From Sebastes aleutianus (taxonomy: Eukaryota; Chordata; Actinopteri; Perciformes; Sebastidae): a stretch of 64,000 bases of DNA. The notes below the pieces were generated by a model that was not told where the DNA came from, searched no databases, and worked only from the letters and a program-made list of their open reading frames with translations. Below, piece after piece: positions 44,311 to 57,200 of the stretch; the stretch's first letter is position 1, and the number at the start of each line of letters is the position of its first letter. The DNA is taken from contig CAKAKS010000039.1 of assembly GCA_916700875.1 (NCBI GenBank), positions 26,810,315 to 26,874,314 of the forward strand, read 5' to 3'. The position numbers and the translations under genes were made by a program.

Positions 44311-45660
44311 ACATTTGAGGGAGGAAAGTGCTCGAGGCCTGGCCAGAAAAGAAAGGATTGTATCAAATTGTGAACCAAGTGAGGGTCCTTTGACTTGCAG
44401 ACCCCGCCGAGAGCACCGCTCCTCCCGCCCTTCCTCCATCCATTTCTCTCCTGCAACTGTGTCGACGGTGCCGCCACCCTCCTTTCACCTCGCACCCCGC
44501 TGTTCCCCACAGCTCCATCCTTCTCCACCACCCTCCCCCGGCCTCTGCACGCAGCACCTGTTCTCCTGTTCGCCCATCTCTCCGTCCTTTAACCGCAGGT
44601 CCTATAGCGAGGCACTCGGATTTCGATAAAGCTGCTCCTCCCCCCACTTCTCCTCCACTATATCCTATCTAATAAAGCAGAAAGGACAAACATAAGCTCC
44701 CCCCAAAAAAATTGCCATTACCTCCTAAACCTCCATTCCACCAGGCATTAACGTACGCCTCGTATGACTCAGAATAGAGCTACATCTGAAAATACATCTC
44801 CTGGATGCATTTGTCTCCCTCAGTTTGCTTCGCACATCACTCCCACTAATAATATTTACAGGATAATTAATATTGACAGGAAGCGCTTGTTCAGTCAGCC
44901 TAAAAGTATCCTCATGAATCCATATTGACAAGTGGGCTGCAGCAGCCTGAGCTGCCTTCCACCTGTTTGTGAGTTGATTTCTGCGTACACAATTACTACA
45001 TGCAGTCTGAACTCCAGTGTGCTCCGGGTGCATTTTACACCTGCAGTTGATCTGATTTTCTTCTATCTGATTAGGATTTAATGAGGTTGTAGTCTGGTGC
45101 CAGGTGCATTAGGGGGGTCTTAAGCGAAGTGTGGAACAAAATGCAATTCTTTAATAAAAGATGTCTCTGTCATTCCCTCTTTCTCCGCGCCGCTTCCTTC
45201 CTCCGTGTTCTCCACCTCCCTTTCACCTTTTCCATATGTCGCTCATTTCAGCTTTAATCCCTACATAGCACCTTTCCTTTCTCTCACTATATCACTCCCC
45301 CATTTCTCTCCTCTACCTCGCACCTCTCTTGCACTACTTCCCTCACCTCTCCTCCCGCAACAAGGCACCCCTCCCTCCCCTGTCACCACTGCTCCTCTGT
45401 TCTTTCCACTCGCGCTCCTTCCCCTAACCCAATAACCTCGGCTCTCGAGAGCACCCCTCGCCTCTCCGCCTCACCTTCCCTGCTGCTCTTCCAGCAACAC
45501 CATCCCCCCACCCACCGCCGCCCCCACGTCTCTGGCTGCTTCTCCCCCTGCGGCGAGCCCTCGTCTCAGGCCGCCGCGTACAGGATGCTCCCTCTGCGAG
45601 AGGTCAGTGGTCTGGCTGTTTTTCTCTGTTCTCCCCCTCAGCGCTTCTTCAACCATGACT
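44311..45660. other. Pyrimidine-rich tracts around a repeat-free block
   Basis: Plus-strand C/T-rich sequence occupies about 44400-44640 and 45180-45560. Between them (44700-45060) lies a block with balanced composition and no window repeats, including ATTTACAGGATAATTAATAT. Reading frames in the tracts are low-complexity and overlap on both strands, so I do not call them genes. Confidence 0.35.
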
Positions 45661-47591
45661 GGAGATCACAGACTCTTTCATTCCCTCTCAGGCCGCCGAA
45701 GGGTTAAATATATATTTATATGCCCAATATTGTTGCACAGATACATTTTAACCCTCCGATTATTTTAGACAGCTGCACTCTGTGCTCTGCGTTTGATCCC
45801 TTTTGGAGACACAGAGGGGATTTATAGCCCTGGATTTGTAGCATTTTTAAACATGAATACAGGCTTTTCACATTAACTGTGAACCCTTATAATTACAGCA
45901 AAACAAGGCTACGTGATGATTGCACACCAGTGGCACTGTTGCTGCTATTATTTCTCATAATTAAGACCTTTTTTCCACTGAATGTGGCGCCGTCACAAAA
46001 AGGATGTCCCTCTCTTTGTGTCTCTGAAGAGAACAAACAACATGCATGTGAGATTTTTGTAGTGTGACTAACTATTCAATTTATGATTGTATCAAATAGA
46101 GAAAAGCAATTGCATTTATGAAAGTGTACGCAGAAAAATATGAATACTGCATTTTCTGTGTGCCCTTCAGATTTTCCAAAACTAGAGCTGAAGGCTACCT
46201 GCATTTCTCTTTTAGGTTTTATCTAAGGCCTGTGAAAAATCAGCCTACAAAAGGCATCAAATTTAGATTTTACATCTTATTTATCTGTTACACAGTTTGG
46301 CTAAAAACTTCCTCCTTAACTTCAATGTTTCTGTAGTGATTGCTCATTTGTAAGACACTATAATAGTCAAGTAATCGATTAATAAAATAATCATTTCATC
46401 ACTACATATTGCGTTATAGAGCCACAACAGGACAATTTTAAAGCAGGTAATTGCACACTTCTTCACATTGGTGTGATACTGCATGTTTTGCGTTACAAAT
46501 TAGCACAAGAAAAATAAGAATTCTTAAAATACAGCTTACAAATGCTGATTATGAATATTGCTACCATGCTATTTGGTTTAAAACGGGCTTTAATGTAACA
46601 GGGAAAAGGTGGCATGAATTGATGATACTTGAGGGAGACGTGTGCTTCCTTTTTAGTTCATTCTAATTAATTTGTGAAGCAATTTGAACACTGTTTTCAG
46701 TTGTAAAGAGATGTTATCATTTATTATTTTCAGCCCAGCCGAGAAGGACCTGTAGCAATAAAAATAAAAAATAAAGACTTAATTGCTGAACCTTTTAATT
46801 TAACATCCATTTGTTTAAACGTACTTTTGCAAAATTAATCATAAGAGAAATTATCTTCAGAATTGCAAATCATAATGTGCGCCGGTGGCCAGAGGACAGA
46901 GAAATCTGTTCTGTCACGGGGCGAATAATGAAAATGTGTCATCTTGGATGAGGAAGGCAGACGCACACTGCTCTTCAGAGAATTTCATTTTCTAATTCTC
47001 TGACAGACGCAGAGGGGGAGCAGAACACATGTACCTCCCCCTCACATACACCAATTACCGCAATGAGCAAATGAAAGGTTGTGTCCCATCAGGGCCGCCG
47101 TAGGGGGTAGAGAGAGGGGGCGGGGGGGTGTAGCGAGAGAAGGGGGAGTTATATATAATTGCCCCCCCACCCCCCTACATACATACGCACACATACATTA
47201 CCAACAATCATCTTCTCCTGTCACCGTTGTTGATAATCTCAGAGTTGTCTGTTCAGTTCTACAGCTCTCCGCGCTCGCTCTCCTTGTTTTTTTTTTTTAT
47301 ATTTATTTTTCTGTCTCGCCCCCGATTTCTTGTCTCCATTTCCCCCATCATGCCATTTTACCCACTCCACAGATTTTCCCTCCTCCGCCTCCTCCTCCTC
47401 CTCCTCAACTGCCACCACACTCACTCACATTTTCACTGACTTCGTTTTTTCAATAATAGCAGTCAAAATATGTAGAAAGAGTCTGTCGGGTCAATCAGGA
47501 TTATTTGCAGCTTCACAACATCCAAATGGAAGACAATGACTGACTGACTGCTTCTTAAAAGCTGAATTAACCAACTATTATAGTGCTTATA
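45661..47591. other. Unrecognised sequence; possible regulatory block at 46800-47060
   Basis: No exon or transposon recognised. 46800-47060 is free of window repeats and holds a small stem, CAGAGAATT...AATTCTCTG (46975-47003). A C/T-rich segment follows at 47370-47410. Confidence 0.3.
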
Positions 47592-48540
47592 TTAAAGTGG
47601 TAGTAGGCCGAATATTTGTGGCATCATTGGGCAAAAATTCCATAATAACCTTTCAGCATATTGTAATTCAAGTGTTCTGAGAGAAAACTAGACTTCTGCA
47701 CCTCCTCATGGCTCTGTTTTCAGGCTTTAGAAAATCTAGCCGGTGACGGGAGACTTTGGCCAATCACAGGTCATTTCAGAGAGAGAGCGTTCCTATTGGC
47801 TGTTCATTCAACGGAGGCAGTGCATGAGACAGGTAATCTGAAAAACAATTATCTGCCTCTGTGACCTCCGGTTTCCTCTGGTGCTCCTAATGGCATCTGC
47901 AAGATTTCACAGACCGGAGGAAAACAACCAATCAGAGCTGATCTGGAGCCTTGCCGTCTCTGAGCAGCTGTCAATCACTCGAGAACTCCGGTCAAACTAG
48001 GCAGCGCTGATCAAATATGAATCAATATTCTGTTACTGTAACGCCCATTTCTCGCCTCAAATGTTTTCAGAAACATCTTGTAGTGTACTGTTTAGCTGTA
48101 AAATTAGAAAGTTTGCTCCAGCTGGTGGGCGGTGCTTGTTATTTCCTCAACTGATCTCAACATGGCGGCTGGGTCACAAACTTTCTAATTTTACAGCTAA
48201 ACAGTACACTACAAGATGTTTCTGAAAACATAACAGAATATTGATTCATATTTGATCAGCACTGCCTCGTTTGACCTTTGATCGAAGTTCGCGAGTGATT
48301 GACAGCTGCTCAGAGACGGCAAGGCTCCAGATCAGCTCTGATTGGTTGTTTTCCTCTGGTCTGTGAAATCTTGCAGATGCCATTAGGAGCACTGAAGAAC
48401 ACCGGAGGAAACCGGAGATCACAGAGGCACATGATTGTTTTTCAGATTACCTGTCTCATGCACTACTTTCAGGATATAGTGACCGTTTTATAAAAATAAC
48501 TTTTTTCATATTTGCTCCATATTGCCTACCCCAGCTTTAA
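47592..48540. mobile_element. TTAA-flanked MITE, copy D, rearranged into a giant palindrome
   Basis: TTAA at 47592-47595 and 48537-48540, with family termini AGTGGTAGTAGGCCG and GCCTACCCCAGCT. Inside, 47821-48115 and 48175-48462 are inverted copies of the same element half, so TAAAATTAGAAAGTTTG on the left faces CAAACTTTCTAATTTTA on the right across a loop of about 59 bases that includes CTCAACATGGCGGCTGG. No coding capacity. Confidence 0.85.
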
Positions 48541-49673
48541 TGCAGCTATTATATTTAGTTATCATCATATTTGTATCATTCTGTAAAGAAAATCTTTCAA
48601 AAACAAAATTCCACTAGGAGTCACAAACTGAATGCAACAAAATGAAAGTGGAAGTTTGAATCTTCCGGTCTAATTTACATCCGCTCTGTGTGTAACTGTA
48701 AATGCGAGAGCCCACCTGACTGCATGTTCTCACTGAGCTCGGCTGCAGCACAGTGTCTCTGCAGGCTAATTGAAGTCAACCACAGGGCACTGCTAATGAT
48801 CAGCCCACAGCGACCCTTGATGGTCTGTCATCTCTCTGTCTGCAGCCCTGCATGGTATTTAGAGTGATCCTGAAGCTTGAGAGAAAATGAGAGAAAGGCA
48901 AAAAGCAAAGACGAAGAGGTGGGGGAGGAGGAGGAGGAGGAGTGGAGGGGGTAGAGGTGGTGGTGGTGGGGGCGGGGGCGTTAGACAAATGACCCAGGTG
49001 ATGAAATGACCGCCACGCTGTGCAGGAAGTAGCCACGTCCGGCTCTGCTCACTTCCGCTCAGTGGTCATTATCCCTCCCCCGAGCTCCCCGCGGCTCCAA
49101 ATTCACTAACACAAAATCGATAGGAGCAGGTGGAGCAAGAGGTGGGAGGACAGGAACTGTGGATGAGGTGAGAGAGAGGGGGAAGAGGAGGGGGAGGGGA
49201 GGAGGAAAGAGAGGAGAGGAGAGAAGATAGAGTGAAAGGAAAGGACACAAAAGGGAAGGATAGTAAACGGGGAAATGAAAGGACAGAAGAGGAGAAGATG
49301 TTACGCTAAAGATTATTAAAAAAATTAGGGACTCTTCTCAAAGAGTAGATTCTACTTTCCACATTGATTTCTGTAATTAAATCTACAAGACACGGGAAGC
49401 TTTAGATGAAGAGAAGCTGAGGAATTAGTGAAACCTTAGTCAAGCCTGGAGAAGCTTTGGTTTGTGCAACAAAGGCTCCATATCAGAGAGATGTTTTCTG
49501 ATGTTTGGTCTATTCGGTGTTGTTTTACTGCCACAGCACCACTTTAACAACCCCTTGTGTTCTCGCAGTCGGTCACGTTTTGCCCCCGTGGCATTTGGGT
49601 TTACGAGTCCCGGGAGGCTAGGGGTCACCCGTCAGATATAACGTAAAAACGAGCATCAAGGCTCCGCCAGTCA
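48541..49673. other. No gene recognised; purine-rich tract
   Basis: The plus strand is G/A-rich at 48870-48985 and 49130-49290. No transposon or exon identified. Confidence 0.35.
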
Positions 49674-49681
49674 GACATAAT

Positions 49682-50561
49682 CAGTGCTTGAAGTGGAAAA
49701 AAAATAAGCCACTATCAGTCGGTATCAGCAATCTCTTGCTACTTATTCCTATTTATACATTATTTCTTTAAACATGTTACACTGTGTCAGTCATAATCAG
49801 TGGTGATTTTATTGCTATTATTATTATACTCGGGCTACGCATCTTCTATAGTGGGTCTATAATTCTCCAATTATCTTCCAACTGGAACATTATAGGGTTC
49901 AGGTGGTGTGTTTGTATGTAGTGTTAATAGTTAAAGTGCTTTCCTGTGTTATGTGTAGCCTATAGTAGGGTATCATTCAGGTTATAGGAGCAGTGTCTCA
50001 GTCAGGATGCTCCTACATATTATAAAGCAGGATAAAGAGATAAATTCTGAATTTCTACAGTGAATAAACGATACTAGGAGATATTGTGTTTGGGGGTCCT
50101 CCCCCAAGAAAATTTGAAGGTTTTTGACTACAAAATATGCAATTTTACATTATTTTTGGACCATTATTATTACCAATTAAATGTTTTTGATTATTTATCA
50201 CAGCTTTTGTCTGAACATTTAATTCTTCTGGAAAGCAGATTCAGAAAACTTTTAAATAATGTTTCATTAATTATATTTGTTCCCAAATAAAAAGAGTTAT
50301 GACGAACAGTTCACTAAAATATTTTACAAAAAGGACGTGAACATTGCATTAATAAATTACAGCACCCTCGTCGGCTCTCTCCAAAAAGTTTTCATGTTCA
50401 TACATGAGTCGCGCCGTTATGACTCCCAGAGAACCTGATGTGAAGAGGACAGAGAAGAGTATCGGCAGATTGTGATTGTGAGAAGTGAGAAAAAGTCATG
50501 GAGTAAAATGTAGAAGTGCCGGTACCGCGTACCGGTGAGTACCGGCCCACTTTGAGCACTG
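49682..50561. mobile_element. hAT-type element with intact 8-bp target duplication
   Basis: CAGTGCTTGAAGTGG at the left and CCCACTTTGAGCACTG at the right are inverted repeats, and GACATAAT lies directly outside both ends (49674-49681 and 50562-50569), a perfect 8-bp duplication. The 880-bp interior has no transposase that I can recognise, so it is non-autonomous. Confidence 0.85.
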
Positions 50562-50569
50562 GACATAAT

Positions 50570-51117
50570 GTACTGTATTAATGCAAGAGTCCATCAGAGT
50601 AGAGCAGAAAAACAGCAAACTATCAGCCACTGCCGAGTTTTGTCCTCTTAATCGGACAACAAAATGTAATACCTCAAATACAGTTGAATCTTTATATGTG
50701 AAAATGACCAAAAACACATGGAAAAATCCTTTATCTCTGAAATAAGACTTCCTAGCAATCACCAAGACTTGTCATCAGATTTACCCCTGATAACGAAATG
50801 AAACGTTTTGGTCAACATGCTGCTATTTCCGTTCATTTTCTATCAGAGAATGTCTTCAAACGTTGGGCATTTCACATAATTCACAAGAAGCAATGTGATT
50901 GATTATATGTTTGGGCGCCACATGAGGAGCCGGTGGAGGCAGGAGAGTGAGCCGGCAGATAAATCAGCCTTCATATATAACACACAGGGTGTCGGCACAA
51001 TAACGGCAACACCTGTAGAACATAATGCATCCCTGCAGTACTCTAGTGTGAAGCTTACGATGTGCAGACTGTGAGCATTTCATCTGTGGTGGTGCTGGAG
51101 TTTGATTGCTTTATATT
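50570..51117. other. No gene recognised
   Basis: Unique-looking sequence without exon, repeat or RNA signals. Confidence 0.35.
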
Positions 51118-51653
51118 TTAAAGCTGAAGTAGGAAAGTGGGAGCAAATAAGATTTAAAAAAAAGTTATTTTTATAAAACAGTCACTATATCCCCGACAGT
51201 AGTGCATGTGAGACAGGTGATCTGAAAAAAAAATAATGTGCCTCTGTGTCCTCCGGTTCTCCTAATGGCATCTGCAAGATTTCACAGACCGGAGGAAAAC
51301 AACCAATCAGAGCCGAGCTGGAGCCTGCCGTCTCTGAGCAGCTGTTGATCACTAGCAAACTCCAATCAAACGGTCAAACTAGGCAGTGCTGATAAAATAT
51401 GAATCAAAAACAGGCATTACAGAAACAGAATATTGATTCATATTTGATCAGCGCTGCCTAGTTTGACCATTTGATCGGAGTTCATAAGTGATTTACAGCT
51501 GCCTCCGTTGAATGAACAGCCAATAGGAACTCTCTCTCTCTGAAATGACCTGTGATTGGCCAAAGTCTCCTGTCACAAGCTAGATTTTTTAAAGCCTGAA
51601 AACAGAGCCATGAGGAGGAGCAGAAGTCTAGTTTTCTCTCAGAACACTTGAAT
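51118..51653. mobile_element. TTAA-flanked MITE, copy E (right end truncated, internal palindrome)
   Basis: TTAA (51118-51121) followed by AGCTGAAGTAGGAAAG and the family body. Around 51395-51445 the sequence turns back on itself: AAACTAGGCAGTGCTGATAA before and TTTGATCAGCGCTGCCTAG after. It stops at AACACTTGAATT without the usual right end or TTAA. Confidence 0.8.
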
Positions 51654-53189
51654 TATCCACACGCTGTCGTGTCATCTGCATATAGTGTAACTTCATTTAA
51701 AAAGCTTGGCCCCTGCATCATCACCCCATTAGGAGCCTTGTCCATATGAAGTGGCAGCATGGATTAAGATGGACTCGAGAGGCTCTCTTTCTGCATGGCA
51801 TTAACCTATTTGAAATCATCATCATGAACGAACGGTTAATGATTTGATTAGCTTATCATACATGTAAAGGGGAATTATTCATGTTGGATATGATGGAATA
51901 TGATAAAAAGGATTCTCCCCCCCACCCCCCTCCCCTGTATAAGAATTACATTTCACTAACCGGCCTTGACAACCTAATTGAACATTAGTCTAATATAGAA
52001 CATTACCAGAAGAGAAATGAAAGGCTGCTGTCCCTGAACACTCTGTCAGCCTCATTGTGAACGCTACTGTCTTCTCCCAGTTATTTCTGTCTTTGGATCT
52101 GAGTGAAAGGACCTTCATCCCAAAGTGAAGAGCACAATTTAGCCTGCTCTAATGACATAGAACTATTCAGCAGGCTGCCCATAATTGTTGGACCAGGGTT
52201 GGGAGAATAATAGTCCAAAACTCTCACCCTCCGAGCTTTTCTTCTGCGCAAGTCTGAGTGCACGCAGTGACCTAAGTCCTCCAGAAAGACAGAGAGACAG
52301 ATAACTAGAGCCAGTAAGTTATGTGAACTATGGGGAGCCCATTATTTCTTAATATGCTTTTTTAATGTGAGAATTAGAAGCAGACTGGACGTGGAGCTAA
52401 TTTCTAATGTGTCATTCTGTGTGTGTGAGTGTGGGGGGGGGGGTTCACAGGTTTAACCAGGCAGCATGTCCTTATGTGGCGGTCTTCAATGTTCCTCGGC
52501 TAATACCTGTAACTCAGTGGCTCATACTGGACGTTAATGAGTACTGAGAAGGGCAGGCGGAGAGAGAGAGAGGAGTACCGGGAACAGAGAGAGAAAGGAG
52601 AGCAGTGCTGGTCTAATGAACTCATAGCTGGCTGTACGCTGTCACTCTCCTGCTCAGCGCCGTGACCTGGACAATGCAGCCACATTGTTGCCCCGGCATT
52701 GTGCGTGCTAACCCAGGCAGGCAGCACCCCATAGAGAATCAATGGCTCCTGTAACTTAAACTTGGTGGCGGTGCGGGCCAGCGAAGGCAGCTGTCACTCC
52801 GAGTATTGTTGGCTCTGACAGCAGCCTCTGATGAGGGCATTGTAAAGAGAGAAACTCAGCAGAACGGCAGGAAAACTGCAGACACGACGTGGTGCAATGT
52901 GGAGGCTGTGCAAGTTCACCACGAGATGATAAAGATTTAGATCTAAAGCTGCAGCAGCTTTCAACAGTCAAGTTAGGGACTGTACACAAATTATTTGGGG
53001 GAAGGGGGGGGTCAGAGAAGGGTTATTAATTTTATTATATTTATTTAAGTTTTCTTTGGGCTAAAGGGATGGGGTTTCTGGGAGAGCAGGTGGTGGTCTT
53101 TTATTTATTTATTTTTCTCTCCGTATTTATATTTTCCTTTAGCCTGCCCTCGATATACTTAATAATTACATCAATATCTAAAATTGTTT
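51654..53189. other. No gene recognised; possibly conserved non-coding DNA
   Basis: Balanced composition, no window repeats, no splice-flanked exon. G runs at 52432-52443 and 53003-53010. Whether parts are conserved regulatory DNA cannot be told from one sequence. Confidence 0.3.
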
Positions 53190-53697
53190 TTTTTTTGTGC
53201 ACAACTTTCAAAAACGTATTTTTTGTGCGTTTTCCTATGAATGTCAATTTCCGATCCGGTCTTTTCAAAATAAAACTACTAAGTTAGGTTTAGGAATAGA
53301 TCGACTTGGTTAGGCTTAGGCAACAAAACTACTTAGTTAGATTTAGGAAAAGATTGCGTTTTTTGGGTTAAAATAACTCCGGAAGTGCTGTAACTTAAGT
53401 ACGGAAGTTACATGACAAATAAATTAACTTTGACTTGTGCTTTCAAACGGGACATAAACACCGGTCTCCTTTGGCGAAAGTCATGTTTTTTTTTTACCCA
53501 CCCACCCCAACCTACTCCCTATGTGGCGTTCGCTGCTCTCTATACTTCCCAGTTCACAATTATGTGGATTACATACGAACTGATTTCGTGCTGACCATCA
53601 CGAAAAGAATGTGAAATTCATGTGTTTGTACACAAATCAATACATTCAATTTCATGACTATTTCACAAACTGCGACAGTGCGACTGGGCTGGTTGGT
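53190..53697. mobile_element. CAGTCGCAC-family TIR element, copy 3 (inverted, truncated)
   Basis: Runs opposite to copies 1 and 2: GTAACTTAAGTACGGAAGTT, then CACCGGTCTCCTTTGGCGAA, ending TGCGACAGTGCGACTGGGCT. The distal end near 53190 lacks its terminal repeat. Confidence 0.7.
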
Positions 53698-54414
53698 TAC
53701 ATGACCGACAATTGGACATATGCATGAGTTAAAATGTCATCTGATCTAATTGCTATTTATAGTTAAAATTTGGAATCTGGGGTGAGGTAAACATATGACA
53801 GTACAAGTCCCTCAGTACCTTCAGAGTCTTTTCCCAGGTCACTCAGTGGCAGTAATAACCAGCTACTTACTATTATTCAAAAATATAAAGTGGATGGAAT
53901 ATTCAGCACGAGATGTTTGTCATACATTCGGCAAGTTTCAGCTTCACTTCTAATGTGTGCATTGATTGCTATATAATTGTTCCATGAAGATATTGAGGTC
54001 TAAATTGGAGTGCACGGTTAAATAAGTTGTACCAATTCTGTGCTGTTCAATAATATTTGGAGATATTGGGGGGGAGGGTGTTGCAGTTTTTTTGAAGACA
54101 AAGGAAAGATCCAAAAACTATTAATAACGCTGGACTCTTGTTTTTTCAAAAAAATGCAACATGAGATTCAGCCCCCCCTCCCCACATAAGTAATTATCAT
54201 ACAGTCCCTTATTTGTCTCTTTATAGAAACCGGGATGAGTTTATTGACTCTATCATGTATTTGAAGAAGCAACCGGTGAGATTTTCATAAAAGTAAATGT
54301 CAGTGATGCTCTGCTGTGTTATATATATTTTGATATTAATAAAACAGCTACTTAATGAAAGCTTTTATATTTGCTTCTCAAAGTGTTGTCTAATACACTG
54401 CTGGTAGACAGACG

Positions 54415-54500
54415 TGGAGAAGAAAAGTCGAATTCCTGCACGCTGTCATTAGACAACGTTTCAGTCATGGACCTTCATCAGGCATCAAATTCACAATATG
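54415..54500. repeat. Dispersed repeat fragment
   Basis: GACAACGTTTCAGTCATGGA followed by CCTTCATCAGGCATC resembles text found widely in fish genomes. The family is not determined. Confidence 0.35.
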
Positions 54501-54995
54501 AAACAACATCATCTAAAGCCACAGGCGGCAACGACCAATGAAAGCGGGAGTCAAATCTCAAACACCTGAGACAAAAGACCAAAACCAACTGTGCGTTATT
54601 CTGCCTCACAGTATTTTCTGACTTCCCTACCGTGTCTATGGCACTAACCCCACAAGCCCATTTGTTCTTACTGAAGACATAAATCTTTAAAAACTGATCG
54701 CAACTCTATCATTTTCAATTTGAAAAAGGCTTGGTAATTTCCTAAAACAGCTGGGCATTGTAGCTTTTAGCAAACGTCTCTCAAACAGAAGGAAATACTG
54801 TCTTTTGGGGGGACTATTTTCAGCCGTGGATTAATACATGTTTGGTGCTCTAATGAGTATTTACTGCAGGATGGCATATGTGGGATTGAATCAAAATAAG
54901 ATATATCAGGGTGTGTTAGTTGGATCAATTCATGACAAGACAGTGCCCACAAAATACAAAATACTACAATTTGATCAAGTGCCAAGGTGTGCATG

Positions 54996-55440
54996 TCATT
55001 GTCTGATGTCTAGTGTTCTTTGTCTGTTCAGTTCAGCTATAATCAGTTTGAACATCACATCACTAGAGATGGTGACTTGGTGAAGGACCACTGCACACCT
55101 TGTCTTCCAAATTTTTGATACAACTGTACATATAATCATCCAATAAAAAACATGCATCACTGCATTATAGTTCACATTAATCTTATTTGTTCCCTACATC
55201 TCTAGATCTCTGGCAATTGAAAAGTAAATGTTCAATAGTTTCATCTTCATCACAATTATCAATGGGGTACCCTTTTGTTTTAACAAAGCAACTCCACTTT
55301 ACTGCCGCCCAACCTGCTGCCAACTGATACGAGACACATAATATCTTGTTTATTTTCTCTTAAGTTTTGACTAAATATGTTTTTTAATACATACCTGGGA
55401 TTCAGATTCATCTAGATTCTTGTATGGGAAAACAACACCA
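54996..55440 (-). pseudogene. LINE ORF2 C-terminal remnant (L1/Tx1-like, zf-RVT type)
   Basis: On the minus strand, 55332-55186 encodes SYQLAAGWAAVKW, then KGYPIDNCDEDETIEHLLFN followed by C, the C...ETIEHLLF.C pattern of the zinc-ribbon-like region at the end of LINE ORF2 proteins (zf-RVT type). A stop (55185-55183) breaks it; after a frame change 55175-54996 continues NYNAVMHVFYW, KIWKTRCAVVLHQVTISSD and IIAELNRQRTLDIRQ to a stop. Sequence up to about 55440 probably belongs to it. Truncated and dead; the clade assignment is tentative. Confidence 0.7.
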
Positions 55441-56937
55441 TAAAAGTTTTTACACATATATATTTTTGCTGGATATTTCAACCCAATCAGTATTTAGTTA
55501 CGTGTGTAACATTAGTCATGAGATCACTATACATACTGTAAGTTTGTAAGGGAACAGAGTTTCTTGCACGTCCTTTTTTCTTGGTCCAACTCAATGCTTC
55601 ACTGATCCACATCTTCATTCTTTGACTAAATTCAATGTTTTTAGAGAAAGTTAGCTTCAGTTTTAAACCCAGATCTATAGATTTTTTTTTTTACTTTTGT
55701 ACTTTTTGTAACTCACCTGATGGTTACCCATACAAAAACTGCAATTTTATATTTTTTCTTTTTTATCTGTTATCTGGAAGAAAATAAAGTTGCCTGAAAC
55801 AGCACTTTAGATAATAGAAAATTATTTATTATTAAAATTCTAGTTTTATAATTGTTTTTTTTTTTTTGTATTCTCACTTTTTTTTCCAATTCATCTTTTT
55901 TTTTTGTCTTTTCTTATAATAGCACTTTTTATTACTTATTTATAAACCTAAAGTTGTCATGTCATTTCTACCCTGAATCCTTTTTTGTGATCAGATTTTA
56001 TTGGTATTAAAGATATGCATTGGAAATTATGAACAAAAAAATACATAGTTCAAAGCAAAACAATAATTGAAAAAAATGAATTAAAAAATGAAACAAAAAT
56101 AATAAATTGATTACTAATAATGATAATAATAAATACCTCCCCTCCCCCCTAATGGTGACTCCCACCCCCAAAATAGATCTCCATATTATACGTTAGCTTT
56201 CTATCCTGAATCCTAATCCCAGGTCTTGTGTCATCCCTCCCAAATCACACTCCTGCTTTTTTGTAATGGTTTAAATTTGCACTAGATACTTCTTCATATA
56301 GCTGAGGAGGTTCATTATTTGCAGAAACCCCATAATGCAAAGCAGTGCTACACACGCTCTTCGGCTGATAAATGATCCGTGGAAGTGCGGAAACACCAAA
56401 GCCTCAGCTAGTTAGCACCCAGGATGTGAAAATCAGTTAAAGAAAGAACTAAAGGATTTACCACTTTTTTGGTGTTGAGGAAACAGTATTGTTTCTTGGG
56501 GAAAAACTGTGATTTTTCAGTAATCACATGCTTTTAAGCTTGTGAAACAGCAGCTAGGGTGGGTTTTTTTTGTCATACTAAACCTCCCACAATCCTCTAC
56601 AGTATATTTTAATATGCAAACCAGTGAAATCCATTTACCCTGTTCTGTGATTTCAGACATCAATCATCCCTGTCATGGGTAAAATAAGAATGTGTAAAAT
56701 AAAGGTGCTTCTTTGAGATATGACGTTTTTTTTCCAGCGGTAGTGATATATGAATTCTGCATTTAACAGCTCAACGGCCCCGGGTCCAGCTCCTTAATGG
56801 TCTTCAGACGGAGGTTTGATTTGGTCCTGTAGCGCCTCAACCCCAACGAGGACCTGAAAGGCTCCGCAGAGCAGAGCACCCAGAGAGCAGGGATATGAAT
56901 AGAAAGGTATTGAAGCAGGTATTGAGGTCCCAAAGAG

Positions 56938-57011
<74 letters not shown>

Positions 57012-57159
57012 GTGTGTCTGTTCTTTTCAGGTCTTAAGAGCTCTTGTCCCCAAGCATTAAAACACGGAGCGCAGCACTCCCCCGACCCTGCCGGTCATTT
57101 CATCTACTTCCAAATGTCAGAGTGTCACAGACCTTTGTTGAGATCAGCAAGCAGGGTGC

Positions 57160-57200
<41 letters not shown>

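Noticed and set aside
44163..44647. Overlapping frames on both strands around 44.4 kb
   Set aside because: Composition-driven in C/T-rich DNA; no domain, no splice sites, and both strands are equally open.
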